A stretch of DNA of 64,000 nt from Aptenodytes patagonicus. Its lineage: Eukaryota > Chordata > Aves > Sphenisciformes > Spheniscidae. Numbering within the stretch: the stretch's first letter is position 1; every line of letters starts with the position of its first letter. A program made the position numbers and the translations under genes. Below, one piece after another: positions 10,501-23,500 of this stretch. The notes beneath the pieces are model-generated. The model was not told the origin of the DNA. It ran no database searches and worked only from the letters and a program-made list of their open reading frames with translations. The stretch covers positions 7,794,001 to 7,858,000 of the forward strand of contig NC_134970.1 of assembly GCF_965638725.1 (NCBI RefSeq). The letters are read 5' to 3'.

Positions 10501-13500
10501 CAACCAGACGTGCACAGCCATTGCCAGAGCCTGGGTTTACTCTGGAAGTGACTGCTGTTAGCTGCAGAAGAACTGAAGAGAATGCGCTATGAACATCATG
10601 CCAATTAGGCTGTCTCCAGACCTGAAGCTACATTAAATGTCGTGCAACGCTGGTCTCCTTTTTCCTTTGTAGCAGTAGGCCGGCTCTTTGAAATTCTGCT
10701 GCATGACTTTATTTTGGGATGAAGAGAAACGCAATTGTTTCTTTAGCTTTGCTTATTAGCATTTTGCTGGAATAGCGTCAGATCCAGGAGGATTAACCTT
10801 CCTCCTTGTTTTGTTCTCTGTGTTGATTTTGGAGAGGAAGATCAACATGGTCAAACATATAGCAAAAGCAACTCCTTTTACAGCGAAACTCGTGAAACTC
10901 TTCCCCATCGTGTCATGGTTTGTGGTGAATACAGGTTGCTTATTGAAAGCATCTGGATTCACTCCCAGTTCATAAGAGAGAGTAAAGGAGTAAGTCCCAA
11001 GTGCCTGCATAGCCTTATGCCCAAAGCAATGCTGTCGGTTAGCCTGCAGATTTGGGAAGTGAAACTCCTTTTGCCCACAATAAGATGGTGACCGATCTGA
11101 GGACAGGTTCCCAAAAGAACATTGAAAGAGTTGCGAGAGCTGATCCCAGCTGATCGTAGAGCTGATTGCCTACCCATGTGCGCAGGCTTTTGGTAGAGGA
11201 AGGCCGTCTTCACTGAAGGTCTCCTGAATCCCCAGAGAAAAACAAGTAACAATGAAGGTTCTTCCCTTAACGATTCAAAGATGACTCCGTTTTTGCATCT
11301 CTACACTCCAGGCTTAAAAGAAAATAATCAACCCCTCCTCCCCAAGCTCCCCCCAACCCAACCAATGAATCCCCCCGCAGTCAGGTAGCAGCTCCGACAT
11401 CCTTGTCCTGAGGCCCTGGGTGGTGCCTTGCTTTCTTCCATTCTTTCCACCGTTGTTTCCTCGTCACCACGGCAACGTCCCTTCCTGAATCGTACTTTTG
11501 TTTCCCTGCTGATTCATGAAGATTTCATGACCACAGCAGAAGTCTTGGGTGGGTGGTATCTGTCCTTCTGCTGCGGGGCGCTGTGTAATTCCTTTCATTA
11601 ACTTGTTCCGTGTCAAGCAAGGAGAGAGCCTTTCTGAAGAGGAAGGAAAGTTCTCATCTCTGAGCAAGATCTGGCTGGGGCCCCTGAATGTGGAGGACAT
11701 GAGAATGGCTGCCTACCAGAGCATAGACCAGAGAATAGTTGCATGCCATAATTCCTTACGCTCCACTTCATTTACTTATTTCCAAGGGACATTTGTGTGA
11801 TTTGTTTACTTTTTAATGGGTTCGCATTTTCTTTAAGACCTTCTCTCTCCCTGTGCGTTTTATTGTTGGCCGATACCTAGCAGCAAACAACTTTTGAGAA
11901 GATGGCTTACAAAAGATGTAGTTACTCTTTGGGAACGCAGTTTGATGCAGGCCGTACACAACTCCCAGCATCACAGGGCCTAGCTCCAATGCTGTGAAGG
12001 CCCGTTCCTCTGCAGGTTTGCACCGTGGAGGGGATTAAGGGAGACGTCCTGCCGGTTCCGTCTTTTAGTCCCTTGAGCAGAATGGCATCGCGATAGCCTG
12101 GAAGACAGAGGTGCTTGGTCACAAACAATGAGTTCTGTTGTTGCCATCTTCTTCCTGAGACAGAAGAAAGCCCCTTCCATTCCCGAGGAAATGAGACAAA
12201 TCTATTGCCTGCTTAAAAATGCTCCTGTTTCTTAATTTAAAAAAAATCTTCAGAGTACAGTAATGGCATTATAAATATTATTGAAGAAAACGTGCTGATT
12301 TCAATTGATATGGAAAATTATGGTGTTACTAGAAAGGTCTTGAAAGGTGTTACGAGAACAAGTTTCCCGTTCGTAAAGCAGGCGTTTGTTGGGGCTGAAT
12401 TACAGTTCCTTTGTAACTGAGTTGGGTCAATATTCAGAAAAAGAGGAATATGTTTATTTTTGAAACAGGTCAATCCTACATGTGTTTTGCTGGAAAAAAG
12501 GAGACTTCTTACATTTACAACTTCTTAAGTTTAAAAGCACACCTCCACTCTCCATAGTAATGCTTCTATGTTAATTCAAGATTAAGATGCTCATTCCCTT
12601 CAATTTCTATGAGTCTGTTAGTGCGGTGCACTCTAAGGTGATGGGAGGGAGCGGGGCGAAGAAGGGGAGGAAGAACAGCAAAATATCGCGAACCTGCTCT
12701 TCCATGATTCATGCAAACTGTAAAGGAATTTTAAATTTTTCCCAAGCCTTGAAACTGTACTTGACAGTGGAATTGTGGCTGTATTGTTACTATTCTTCCT
12801 TCCTTCCTTTTTTTGGCCTCTCCAGGAAGCGATTCGAATAATCCCTGGAAATCTTGATGATTTACATCCATTTTCTACAGACCACTTCCCTATCTTTCTG
12901 TGTATCCTTTCTTTCCTACTCACAAAAGAAAAGATTCGATGACTTGTATCTGTTGGGCATTGCTTAATTCGACATTCATGTCTAGTAGTGTGCAGATCTT
13001 TCGCTGGAGTACAACTCCTTTGAGCTTTGCAGCTTTACGTTAGCTGAAGATCCTCCGCAGTTGTTGCCTTCACCAGAGAGAACTGATGTGAAAAGAGTGT
13101 TCTGCAGTGTTTTCAGATGAACACCCCTGCGTTCCAAATCAGACTTAGCCAGAGAAAATGAACGTGTCTATATAAAGTCCCAGGAAGGCCACCGAGTGCG
13201 ATTGCAAGCAAAGCTAGCGCATTGCTCAGAAAGGTTAATAAAACGTAAAACACTCCTTACAGGCTCAGCAACGTTGGCCCACTAGTAGAGAAGACTGCAG
13301 TAGTTTTCTTGTAAGGTACACTAGGACTAAATCACATCCGTGAGACTCTGGGGACGGATTGTACCTGCAAAGCCGTCTTCAGTCTGTATAGGAAGAAGTT
13401 TGAGCTTGAACTTGAGAGAACAGGATAGTGTTCCCATGAAATCTTATGTTGCCTAGAGGGATGTTGAGTATAAAAGTTGTTCTTGGGTGGGAGCAAGCGT

Positions 13501-16500
13501 GAGTATGTGCTTACGTACCCACATAGATGGCGGCGAGAAGCAAAAAGCACCTCACAGAGTGAGTTTTACGAGGAGAAGTAGTTGAGGTGAGGTAGCTGGA
13601 AGCCTAGACAGGCTTTTGAACACACAAAGCCTGCAGGATTGTCATGCAGTTATCCCAGTCCCGTCTTCAATGTAGTCTTTGTAGTCTAGAAATAAGGGTG
13701 AAGCAAATGTCCTCCACGCAGTATTCCCCTTATTTTGCTCATCCCCCTTACTCCTTTGGGACCAGCCACCAGAGTTTTTCCTTCTAGCCTAAAGTTTACA
13801 GGGGCATTTAGCTGCCGTCAGTCTGGCCTGCTCTCAAAAGACAGCGCTGTAAAAGCTTTGTGCCGTTGCACAGCATAGGCATAGAGAAGCTAATATTTGA
13901 ATATTGGCATGCACAGGTTTTGCTGAGTGTAGTTTCCTGGGGATTTCACTTTTGGTATGTAAGTGCTGAGGCATTTGAGATTGGATTATTCTGGCCGGCA
14001 GCTTTACTACAGGCTCCTCCTCCTAGATGTTCTTTCATCAGAGTGCACCAAGGGCCCAGCTAGCCTTCATCTCTTTCTTCCTGCCTGCGCAACTGGACAG
14101 AATTTAGCCATGTCTGCTGCATATTCTGCAGCTTATTAATTTGAATTGACAATAATTAAATTAAAGAAATGGTAACCGTTAATTAATGTTTCTGTTGTAG
14201 TTGCTGTAGTGTAAAGGGTTAAGAAGAAGTTACTCTCCTGATGCTCTTGTTGAAGAGAAAAGTAAGTTAGTTGAATGAGAGGCCTCTTCCGTCCTAAGGT
14301 GTGTCAATTTGTGAATCAGATCAGGCCCTCTGGCATCATCTCCTGTGATTCTGGGTGCCCCGGAGTAATGAACACCCAGGCGTTTCCGCCTCCCAGTCTT
14401 GGAAGACTGCCTTATTGCCACACCTCGTAATGACAGGCAAGAACGAGGTCGTCCTCTTCCTCTGTCAGAAGCTGGTATGTGTGATAGCAACTTACTCCTG
14501 TTACTGCCAGGACGAGAAAGTAGCCAAGAGCCTCTTCAGGCAGGAAGCACCCAAACAAACAAAGGCTCGTTGTTGGTTTGCTTCTCGAAAGCTCAGCTAG
14601 TTTTGCCTGCGTGCTTGAGGAGCGTTTGATTCACGAGTATGTATTTCTGGAACTTGGAAGTCCACCCACATGCTCAGCCAGCACTGGGCCCCGATGAGAA
14701 CTGCAAGCTCAGAGGCCTGGCGCGATGAGTTGTCCTGCAATCTGTGTGTCGGGCTGTAGCGTAAATCTTAGTTAATCACCAGCTGTGGGAGTCCTTGAAG
14801 CCAAACTCAAACGACCAATTTCATCCCTTAAAGGAACTGATTGTGTCAGGTTTCATCTAGGCAAGTCTTGGGCTCCATCGCCAGTCCTCAGGATGTCAGT
14901 TTCTGCTAGCAAACGGACTGAAAGTATTCATTTTACCTGTTTCTTCCTGAGATCAGAGGCATGTAAGGAGACTGCTGTCTAGCGTCATCCGTTCTTGCAC
15001 GCATGAGCTCCTTGGTGTCAGAACTGCCCCCCCAGGAAGGAGCGTCTGTAACTGTAACTGTTCTGTAACGTCTGTAACTGTGGCGGTTGTCATGTCAATT
15101 ATGTTTTTTCCTCCCATTTTGAACTGTGAGGTAAATGTACTGATGCTACTCCTACGAATCCTAGTCCTTTTCAACTTTAAAAATAATTTTTAGAAGAATT
15201 ACTTTTTGGTTAGGAAAGCTGATGAGGTTTTCTTCCTCGGGTTGGAAGAGCCTGGCACGTTGTTTCTTGTGGGAGGATGTCGGGACTGAAGGCAAATGCA
15301 GTCAAGGAAACACAACACTATTAATACACGTGACTGATGGGAGAGTGTCACCTGGCTGAGTGTTTCTTGTAATGCGTTACTAGTGTTTTTTCACAAAGTT
15401 CACACCGACAGGTTGTATTTGCTCCCTTATACATCTGTTCAGTGTGGTGTGACTTTTGAAGCTTTACAAGAAGACGTTGTCAGGACTCCTGCTCCTTTGA
15501 AATGTCAGTGCTTTGTTCTTAAGTCTTATCGTTGTTCTCAGGTTTGAGTAAATGGGAGAGAGTATTAAAGATGAGATTGAAACATGAGAATGTCCATCTT
15601 GTGCCTTACACATTTGCACTGTGTATCGAGAACTCAACTCATTTCAGCAAAACGTATCTTGTGGTAAGTCACTATGGTTACGTTTGGATGATTTCTGGAA
15701 ACATCTGTGATCTGTATCTTGCTTTTCACTTTCCCTTCATCTACTGTATCTTTGAATTAGAGGGAGCAAAACTGCGTGCAGTATGGCTGTACGGTGGATT
15801 TGAAATAGAGCAGAACAATGCGTTCTCTTTTGTCCTGTATTGCTTTTCTACAGTGTCCTGAATCTCTCTTTGCCTTTTCAGCCATTGCTGATTCTTCAGC
15901 TAGTATTTTTATGAAGCAATGCCCAGTGGCTCCCAACCTTCATTCTTTCATGTCAGTAGCTAGGCTGGAGCCAGCACATGCATATGGAATGCATGTTTTT
16001 CTTCCTTGTGCTCGACTACGTTTGTTGACATTGAACTTCACGCTCTTTGTTTCTGTTTTCCTAAAGGAAGAATGCATTTGTTTTTCTAAATACTGATTGT
16101 AACACTGGTAGTAATGGTAGTAACGTCTTTCGTATAATTGGCAAATGTTCTCACCTCACTAGTGTCTCATTTTCCAGGTTTTCTGTGAATTCCCTGAACA
16201 GCCTCAGGCCCCAGCTGAGACCCCTGTGGGACTCTACATTTAACCTCCTCTGTTGTGAAAACTGAGTGTTTGTTCTTACTATTTCCTGTTCCGATTATTG
16301 GTCCCTGAGAAAAGTTGCTGTTTTTTCTTACGACTGCTTAGTCTGGTCTCCTTTATAAAAGGGACCACGATTCATTTCTTAGTCTCACCCATTTGCTTGC
16401 GTGTAGCGTCCCCTATCAAACATACCATGTTTGGATGTAAAAACTTCTAAACGTGGAGAATTCACTCACTGTCCTGTACGCCTTGCTCCAGTATTTAATT

Positions 16501-16644
16501 GCCCTCCCCAGATAGTTGTACAGCGTTGCTATTCTAAAATTATGCACAGCATAACGTCCTGTTACTTTCAGGCACTGATGTTTCGAGTTTCTGTTGGCAG
16601 GGATTTTTCTCCAGGAAAATACGTATTGATCCCATGCGTCAGAG
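7534..16644 (+). CDS. Unidentified spliced gene, partial exon set
   Basis: Four exon-like segments have strong acceptors and donors. Segment 1, 7534-7658 (CTTCCCTAG acceptor, GTAAGC donor), has an ATG at 7558 in AACGATGTC context and contains FLHAGRLVYKCKIWYGNF. Segment 2 is 12826-12901 (pyrimidine-rich acceptor, GTATCC donor), with IIPGNLDDLHPFSTDHF. Segment 3 is 15542-15663 (GTTCTCAG, GTAAGTC), with HLVPYTFALCIENSTHFSK. Segment 4 is 16572-16644 (TTACTTTCAG, GTTAGC), with GRDFSPGKYVLIPC. Segments 2, 3 and 4 join in compatible phase (1, 0), which chance would rarely give. Segment 1 ends in phase 2 and needs at least one unseen exon before segment 2. The last segment faintly recalls the calpain beta-sandwich, but I do not recognise the protein. 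The 3' end was not found; the retrovirus at 18584 lies downstream in the same orientation. Confidence 0.45.
7973..9165 (+). mobile_element. Older solo LTR, split by a younger one
   Basis: The element runs from TGTAGTTGTTTAACCCC at 7973 to CCAGTACA at 9165 and is interrupted at 8387-8978. Left and right parts join in register when compared with the inserted copy of the same family. The five bases before 7973 and the five after 9165 are both GCCTT, a clean target-site duplication. No internal retroviral sequence remains, so it is a solo LTR formed by LTR-LTR recombination. Orientation follows the TG...CA convention only; the TTATAT box near 8289 could serve as a TATA element on plus. Confidence 0.88.
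8387..8978 (+). mobile_element. Younger solo LTR nested in the older LTR
   Basis: A complete 592-bp LTR running from TGTCGTGGTTTAACC to GAAACCAGGACA. It sits inside a related LTR and is flanked by C5 on the left (8382-8386) and C6 on the right (8979-8984), as expected for a target duplication of five or six bases. Both copies share GCTTTATATGCTGAGCATG and GGAATTCATTCACT. I recall this as a common bird ERV LTR type, but the class (ERVK or ERVL) cannot be fixed from the LTR alone. Confidence 0.9.
9166..12825. other. Probable intron; no firm exon seen
   Basis: AT-rich sequence between exons of the unidentified plus-strand gene. One clean minus-strand frame at 10756 to about 11172 carries a hydrophobic segment near its C-terminus (see findings). 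A plus-strand open frame at 11549-11800 lacks convincing splice sites. Confidence 0.4.
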
Positions 16645-18552
16645 GTTAGCTGGCCAATATTCTCTGCTGGAGGCTATGCTCCAGATGTCCTTGCATCTTC
16701 CACCTGGTGCCCAAAACACAGAGTGATGCTCACAGTTCTTCGGTTCCTTCTCTTCTGAAGACTCCTTCGTCTCCTTCAAGAAAAGCAATTGTCCCCGTCC
16801 CATCGACATGTGGTATTCATAGCCAGGAATTCTAGTTCTGAAAGAGCTGTATTTGCTGTTTTTCAATTTCAGCATAGCATATGCAAGTCCAGCATTGTTT
16901 CTAAGTAGTTTATCTTGTTCTCAGAAGGTGAGGTGCAATGCAAAAGTGTACTTTTAAGTTGGTTAAAGAAAGTCCAGTCTAAATATTCACCAAATTTTAT
17001 AATACCTCTGTTACAGGTAAAGACGTAAACAAGGGCAGTTACGAGCTTGTAAGTTGTGTGTGTGTTTCTGTTTTGTTGTTTTGGATTTTTTTTTGTAAAT
17101 TTATATTCAAAATAGTCTGGAGAAGCAGAATGTATCTATATAGGCAATGCTACAGTTCTCCTGTTTCTAGGTGTCAGTCAGGCAATGTAAAGTGGCACTG
17201 AATTCTCACCTAGAACCCTCCAAATTGCGAGAAATCTTCCTGTCAATCCCAGTGGACTTTGAATGAGGTCCTGCCTCAGGACCCGACAGCCCTGCCGGCT
17301 TCAGTTAGATGTATTTTCTGCAAGTCTGAGCTGAGCTGTCCAATGGTTTCTTCACTGTGAGAGTCTGTATGAGGTCGATATTTCTGAATAATTAAGTAGT
17401 TTCCTAGGTACTGTATATGTCATAAACAACAAAGTTAAGCTTATTTGGAAAGTTTTTGTTTAATGAGAGCTCAGGGTGGGTTTGTTTTCAGTATGGGTAA
17501 ATGTCTGAAGAGGGAGTGAATTAGTGAAGATGTCACGTCCAAATTCCCCAAAAGAATTTCTTCTATGTCTGCTAGCATTACATTCCTGCTAATTACATTC
17601 CTAGGCCCTCCTCTGAAGATGGAGCAAATAGGATGTCCTGGAAAGCAGTACTTTTTGTTTAAAACTGTTGAGCATAATTCTCTGGATGGCCTCTCAGTGC
17701 CTCTCTTCTGTTTGAAGAAGGAAGCTACTCTCTTACTCCTGAATCATTTTTTGGTTTTCGTTGTATAAACGTGAACAATTTTGCGAAATAGGAATGTAAT
17801 TGACTCTGAATTTTGTTCTAAAACAGAAAGGTCAAAATCAAATTTAGTCAATACCGAGTTTGCAATGTCCTGAAGGTCAAGAGAAGAAATGAAATGTCAG
17901 AAAGTACTGCAGCGGAAGAGACAGGGAAGGGGAGAAGAGTGGAAGTCGGAGCAGCGACCTCATGCCCACGGTCGGGTATGGACAGGTCAGTTGACTACAA
18001 CGTAGTCTTCCAGGGCCCCTATCAATATTTTTAATGTCTCTTGTACCTTCCTGATATTTCATTCCTGTGTAATCCTTTGCCCCATTTGTCTTCTTCCTTC
18101 TCTTCCTTAGGTGACAGAATCTAAGCAGCATTGCCCATATTTGGAGAAAAGTTGTCATAAGCTTTCAGGTTCCCATGCCATTAACTAGAGGTCTTCCTGT
18201 TTAACTCCTTTGTGTTCACATTATCTGTGGAATCGCAGCGGGATGAGAACTCGGCAACTAGACAAAGCAGTGCACAGGCTTGCACACCTGAGCCAGGGAT
18301 GACAAGGGAAGAACTGGGAACAGTTTTCTAGCTGACTCCCAGCCTGTTCCTCTGCGTCGGCTGATGAATGCTGCCTCTCGGCTTGAGGCTGACGGCAAAA
18401 CCCATTTGAGCTTGCTGTTTTCAAAGTGCTTTAAAGTCTCACGGAATTGCACGTGGTGTGCGCGCACATGAGTATTACCACACATCTTTCCCATCGGTTT
18501 GTTTGGTAACTAAACTTCTCATGGTGATTCCAAAGTAGATCTCTGTGTCTGG

Positions 18553-18583
18553 ATTTCACAGAATCATTGAGGTTGGACGGGGC
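18553..18583. mobile_element. CR1 3' tail remnant cut by the retrovirus
   Basis: CACAGAATCATTGAGGTTGG is a typical reversed CR1 3' end. The match stops where the 5' LTR begins at 18584. The rest of the CR1 is not found beyond the 3' LTR at 26004. Confidence 0.45.
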
Positions 18584-19060
18584 TGTGGCCGGTGCACCTG
18601 CCCTGACAAAGACTGGGGGCATTAAGACCATCATATACACCTCGGGTGAGGAGTAGGAAGGTTAAGGCCCTCAGCCAATTCGAATTGACCACAGATCAGA
18701 TTCGACTAGGGTATAAATGGAGCCCCGCCGGAGGGCAAGTTGAGCCGGTCCTCCTCGGAGCAGCGGGTCTGCAAGTCAGGGACTCTCCCCTTGGGTCGGG
18801 ACGCCACCCAAGGAAACTCCTCGAGGTTGAGAGCCCTCATCTTATAGCTGAGTGATTGTGCACATTTTGGATCCGCATTTCTAAAGCCGGCTGTGCAGTA
18901 TTAATCCCTCGTACGCCATCCTGAACCTGTGGTTTACTGATGTTGTCGGAGTGTTGACGCCTCATTTCTAGTTAGTTTTCTGCTAAACAATTTTGGTTAA
19001 AATACAGTTTAGTTTTGAATCTATCACCTGCCTAATTTGATTTCGTGAGCCTCCGCGACA
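18584..19060 (+). mobile_element. 5' LTR of endogenous retrovirus A
   Basis: 477 bp from TGTGGCCGGTGC to CTCCGCGACA. It contains AGCCAATTC (CCAAT-type) near 18672 and a TATA box, TATAAA, at 18712-18717. The region that is AATAAA in the 3' LTR reads AATACA here, so its own polyadenylation signal is lost. Relative to the 3' LTR it lacks roughly 90 bp of U3 after CATTAAGACC. The shared part differs at about 15-20 positions by eye, which indicates an old insertion. Confidence 0.93.
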
Positions 19061-19066
19061 TTAAAT

Positions 19067-19084
19067 TGGCGTAGTTGGCAGGAT
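19067..19084 (+). other. Primer-binding site, tRNA-Ser-like
   Basis: Six bases after the LTR end comes TGGCGTAGTTGGCAGGAT. It complements the 3' end of a vertebrate tRNA-Ser ending GACTACG plus CCA, with one mismatch at the tenth base. Use of tRNA-Ser is unusual; ALV-type avian viruses use tRNA-Trp. Confidence 0.7.
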
Positions 19085-19216
19085 GGTGTCAATAGAGGAA
19101 TTACTATGGAGGCACGGATGTAGCCCTTCTCCCCCAGGTATAAAAAGGGTGAAGGAGAAGTGGTTCGACGCAGCAGCGGTCGCAGTGAGTAGAACAATGC
19201 CACAGGATTAATCGAA

Positions 19217-20538
19217 ATGGTAAAGGTAAAGGGACCATGTGTGCCATTCTGGGTGCCTGACTAATTCAAAGCGCAAGATCACTACAATTATTCCGGAATA
19301 CTAGAAAAGAGCAATTTAAAGAAGCAGTTAGAAATCGATTGTTTAAAAGGAGAACTGGAAAGAGAAAGAGAGCGGATGTTTCTGTTAGAACAAAAAATTG
19401 AGATCATGCTAGCACAAGCGAGCTTGTCCAAATCCGAAAACTAATTGCGGGTGCAGATCCCGAGGATTGGGATGGGGACATGTGGGGAGACCCTGATGAA
19501 AATAGTTCTGAGGAAACGGAGGAGTTGGAGGGAAAAGAAGTGCGGCCTCTTATGAAAACAGAGAAGCATACAGGTCCGCAGGGCAGGAACCCCCGAACCA
19601 CTGTCCCTACCACCCCCCGGACGGGACGTGAGCTCAGTGAATTACAAGCCAGGTTCTCGTGTAGACGGGAGAAACGGAAACCGAGTATTTGTGGTGTGTC
19701 TCTTTAACGGGGGGGGATGTGATACTGTTGAGCGAGGACGAGGCTAGGGGATTCTGGGGACCCGGAGTGTTTGTGAGTGACGGGCCGGCAGGCGACCAGT
19801 CGATCACGTCCCGAGTGGCTTATTGGGCTGGGTGTGTGGACTCCAAAGAGCGAGGGGAGCCTGTTACCTACCAGTCCTTTTACCATCCGAGTAAAAGGAC
19901 TGTCGGAGTTAGCGGGAGGAGTACAAAAGGCTGCTTGTATCCAGGCAATGTATGAGAGGGGGCAGCAAGGGGTGCCGACGGCTGCACCGGTGCACCCCAG
20001 CCACGTTAGACCTCTCATTAGAGGGCTACCAGACGCCCTAAAAATACACATTCAGTCCCTCAGAGAAAGGATCCAGAGGGCCATAGAACACAATTGGCAA
20101 AACCCTCAGAACGCGCCCGCGCACGTGCTGACTTGGGCGGAGACGTTACACGACATATAGTCCCTCACGGGCATGAGAGGGGGTGGACTGATCCAGGCAG
20201 TGGCGTGGACGGGCGGGAATAGGAGGGTTCGACAAGCCAGCCGAAACCCCCACCCCGGACGGCCTCCCCGCGGGGAGCCCGCACCTTCCCGAGATAGACC
20301 GGCTCGAGCCCACGATCCGGGAAGGAACGACCTTTGGCGAAAAGCGTTGGTGCTGGGAGTACCCCGGGCGATGCTGCACGGGCAGCCCACCAACCACAGC
20401 CAGAAACTGGTGGAATTGCTTGAGGGGAAAACCAAAGATCAAGGGAAAACGCGGGCAACCACCCTCCCTCACAATAGCACAGACACAATTAACCCTTTTG
20501 CGTCCCTGCGAGGGGAACTGAACAAGTTAAAAAACTAG
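19217..20538 (+). pseudogene. gag remnant of retrovirus A (inactivated)
   Basis: A candidate start at 19217 lies about 130 bases past the primer site and hits a stop within 20 codons. Open pieces follow in different frames at 19480-19707, 19777-20160 and 20173-20538. The middle piece (LSELAGGVQKAACIQAMYER and, later, VRPLIRGLPDALKIHIQSL) has the helical, Arg-rich character of a capsid region. I see no CCHC zinc knuckle in the C-terminal part, whereas alpha-, beta- and gammaretroviral nucleocapsids usually have one or two. Stops and frame changes mean no full Gag could be made. Confidence 0.75.
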
Positions 20539-20573
20539 AAGCCGCGGTTTGGGGTTCGGGCCGCCCACTCCGC

Positions 20574-23500
20574 ATGGTGAATTCCTGCCAATGGTCTGCT
20601 GACGAGGAACCTTATATACGTACCCCCGTGGGTCTGAAGCGAACAAGTTTAGAGTTCTTAATTGATACAGGGGCCCAAATTAGTGTTCTAAATAAGCAAC
20701 AAGCCGATGAGTTAGGAATTAAACCATCGAGAAAGACGATAAACAGAATAGGGGTGGCGGGTGCAGCAGAAAAATGTCCCATAGCTCGGACTCAACTTTG
20801 GCTACCTGGAGAAAAGCGAATGATGGCCGTGGAGGTGGCTCCAAGCCCTTATGAGGGAAATATATTGGGATTTGATGTATTAGTGGGCAAGCGGTGGTAT
20901 TTACCTAATGGCAAGGTGTGGAGTTCTGGAGGTAGAGGAGCAGAGGCCGTCCATGTTAGGACCCTGCAGCTTGCTCCCACACGACCGCAATCTAAAGTAA
21001 CCTATGTTTCTCAATATCCGCTACCAACCGCAGCTAAACGGGGCATGTCAGAGGTAATTAGCGACCTCGAGAAGAGACAGATCATAAGTCGCACACGCTC
21101 CCCCTATAATTCTCCAGTCTGGCCAGTTCGTAAAGCCAGATGGGCGGTGGTGCCTAACGATTGACTGGCGAAGGTGAAACAATAATACCCCGCTGCTAAC
21201 GGCTGCCGTCCCAAGTCTAACCTCCATAGTAACAGCAATACAGGCAGCTGCCCACCCGTGGATGGCCACCCTGGATGTCAAGGGTATGTTTTTCATGATC
21301 CCACTAGGAGAAGAGGATAAGCCTCAGTTTGCCTTTACTTGGGAAGGGACGCGATACACCTTTAATCGACTCCCACAAGGATACAAACACTCCCCCGCTA
21401 TTGCCCACAATGCCTTGGCCAAACTCCCCGACACAGTGAAGGTGCTGTCAGGCGTCCACATATGTCAGTACGTAGACGACATCCTAGTTGGTGGAGATAA
21501 TAAAGAACAGGTAGAGCAACTGGCCGAAGCCATGTAGAACGAGTTGACATTCCACCTTCCAAATGTCGAGTTCCCGGACACGAAATTAAATTCCTAGGAG
21601 CTTGGTGGATAGCTGGAGCAGTTGCGATGCCCCATGCCACTCTACCGGCTATTGAGAAAGGGCAAACTCCAGGCAATAAGACAGAATTACAGCCACTGTT
21701 GGGTACAGTGGGCTATTGGAGAAAACATACACCGGGGTTTTTCGGTGAATGCTCGCCCTTTATATGACTTGCTCCGAAAGAATAAGGAATGGGATTGGAC
21801 TCCACGACATACAGAGGCCCTTAATGTCCTGAAGGATGAACTTAAGACCTGTCGGAGGCTAGGCCCACTACACTCACAAGACCCGTTGAGGGCAGAATGG
21901 GGGTCTGCAGAACATGCCTCCTATTGCGGTATATTCCAAAAGGGACCGAGGGGGCCGGCTAGACCTTTATTATTCTCTTCTACCTCATTCAAGGAAGCTG
22001 AACAACGGTACTCAGAGTGGGAGAAGGGACTCTTCTCACTTACCAGGGCAGTTAAGGAGGCGGAGAGGTTACGTACTTCGCAAGACATTATAGTACGAGG
22101 CCCTTTTCCTCTGCTAAATTCTATCCTCAAGGGATCACACGATACGGAAGTGGTATGCCTATCTGGAGGGAGTTAGTCAGTTACTGTCATTAAGAGAGGG
22201 CCCGGTCAAAGCCTCTAAGCTCCAACAAGCTGTGAATCTGGATCCGGTTTTGCTGGGCCAACCCTATAAACCTTCCGCGATCAAAGAGGCACCCGAACTG
22301 ACCACAGGCTCAGGTATACAGGGAGTGTGGTTCACAGATGCACCTGCCCACTGAGTGGGATCCAGGTGGCAATATAGAGCAGGGGCATTGGAAATTGGTA
22401 CCGGGAAAGCGATTACAGAGGAGCGGGAAGGTAGCGCACAGGTAGGGGAGTTGCGCGCCCTCCTGCTGGCAGCAGAGAATGGTGCTGCCAAAATTTACAC
22501 TGATTCCTACGCAACCTATAAGGGTGCCACAGAGTGGATATGCCAATGGGAATCCAATCAGTGGGAAGCAGGCTGTACAGAAGCCTGGAGAGCTGGAGAC
22601 CGGCAGCGATTGTTAGAAATAGGCGGATCACGACCCCTAAAGGTGGGATGGGTAAAAGGCCATGCAAGAAATGGGACCACCGCTGCAAAATGGAGTCAAC
22701 AGGTAGATCACCTAGCCCAAATTAAGGTAGTAGATAGCAAAAAGGAAGATTGGGAACGGTTGGCTGAGTGGCTGCACATTAAGCGAGGCCACTCGGGGAA
22801 AGCAGACCTCTATTACGAGTGTGGGTCCCAGGGATGGCCAGTGTCCATGAGAATATGTGAAGCAGTCCTTACAGCTTGCCCACAGCGTTGGATAAGGCCA
22901 ACCACCCAAATCAAGCTCCAGCCCAGCGTAGCAAACAAGGCAAGGCTCTTTGGAGCACCTAGCAAATGGATTATATTGGTCCTTTGCGGCCATCCCATGG
23001 GAAGAAATACATCTTGGTAGGAGTAGAGGTGGTGTCAGGACTGACCATGGCTACAGCTGTTAGCACCGCCACCGGAGATCGGACGGTCCAAGCGTTAAGA
23101 AAGTGGTTTAGTATTTTACACACCCCCGTGTGTATCATCAAAGTGATAATGGGTCACATTTTACGGCCACAGTGGTGCAAGACTGGGCTCGCGGGGAAGG
23201 CGTCAAATGGGTGTTCCATACACCATATAATCCTCAGGCTAACGGTATAGTCGAACGAACCAATGGTTTGATTAAAAGACATGCCGATGTCTGATGCCAC
23301 AACTGGGACATATGATTACCACGGGCGGTCTTTATTGTTAACAGCCGCTGGGGAAGTTATGGAAACCCCAGAATTCGAGCATTTTGCACTATGAGACTGT
23401 TAACGGGTGACGACCCCTATACTGGGCGATACAAAAGGACCAGTTCCCACCACGGACGGACGTGGACCAACCTGTAATGGTGAAGCTACCCTCCATTGGC

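Noticed and set aside
11549-11800. Plus-strand frame with coding-like composition
   Set aside because: No convincing acceptor or donor and no recognisable domain.
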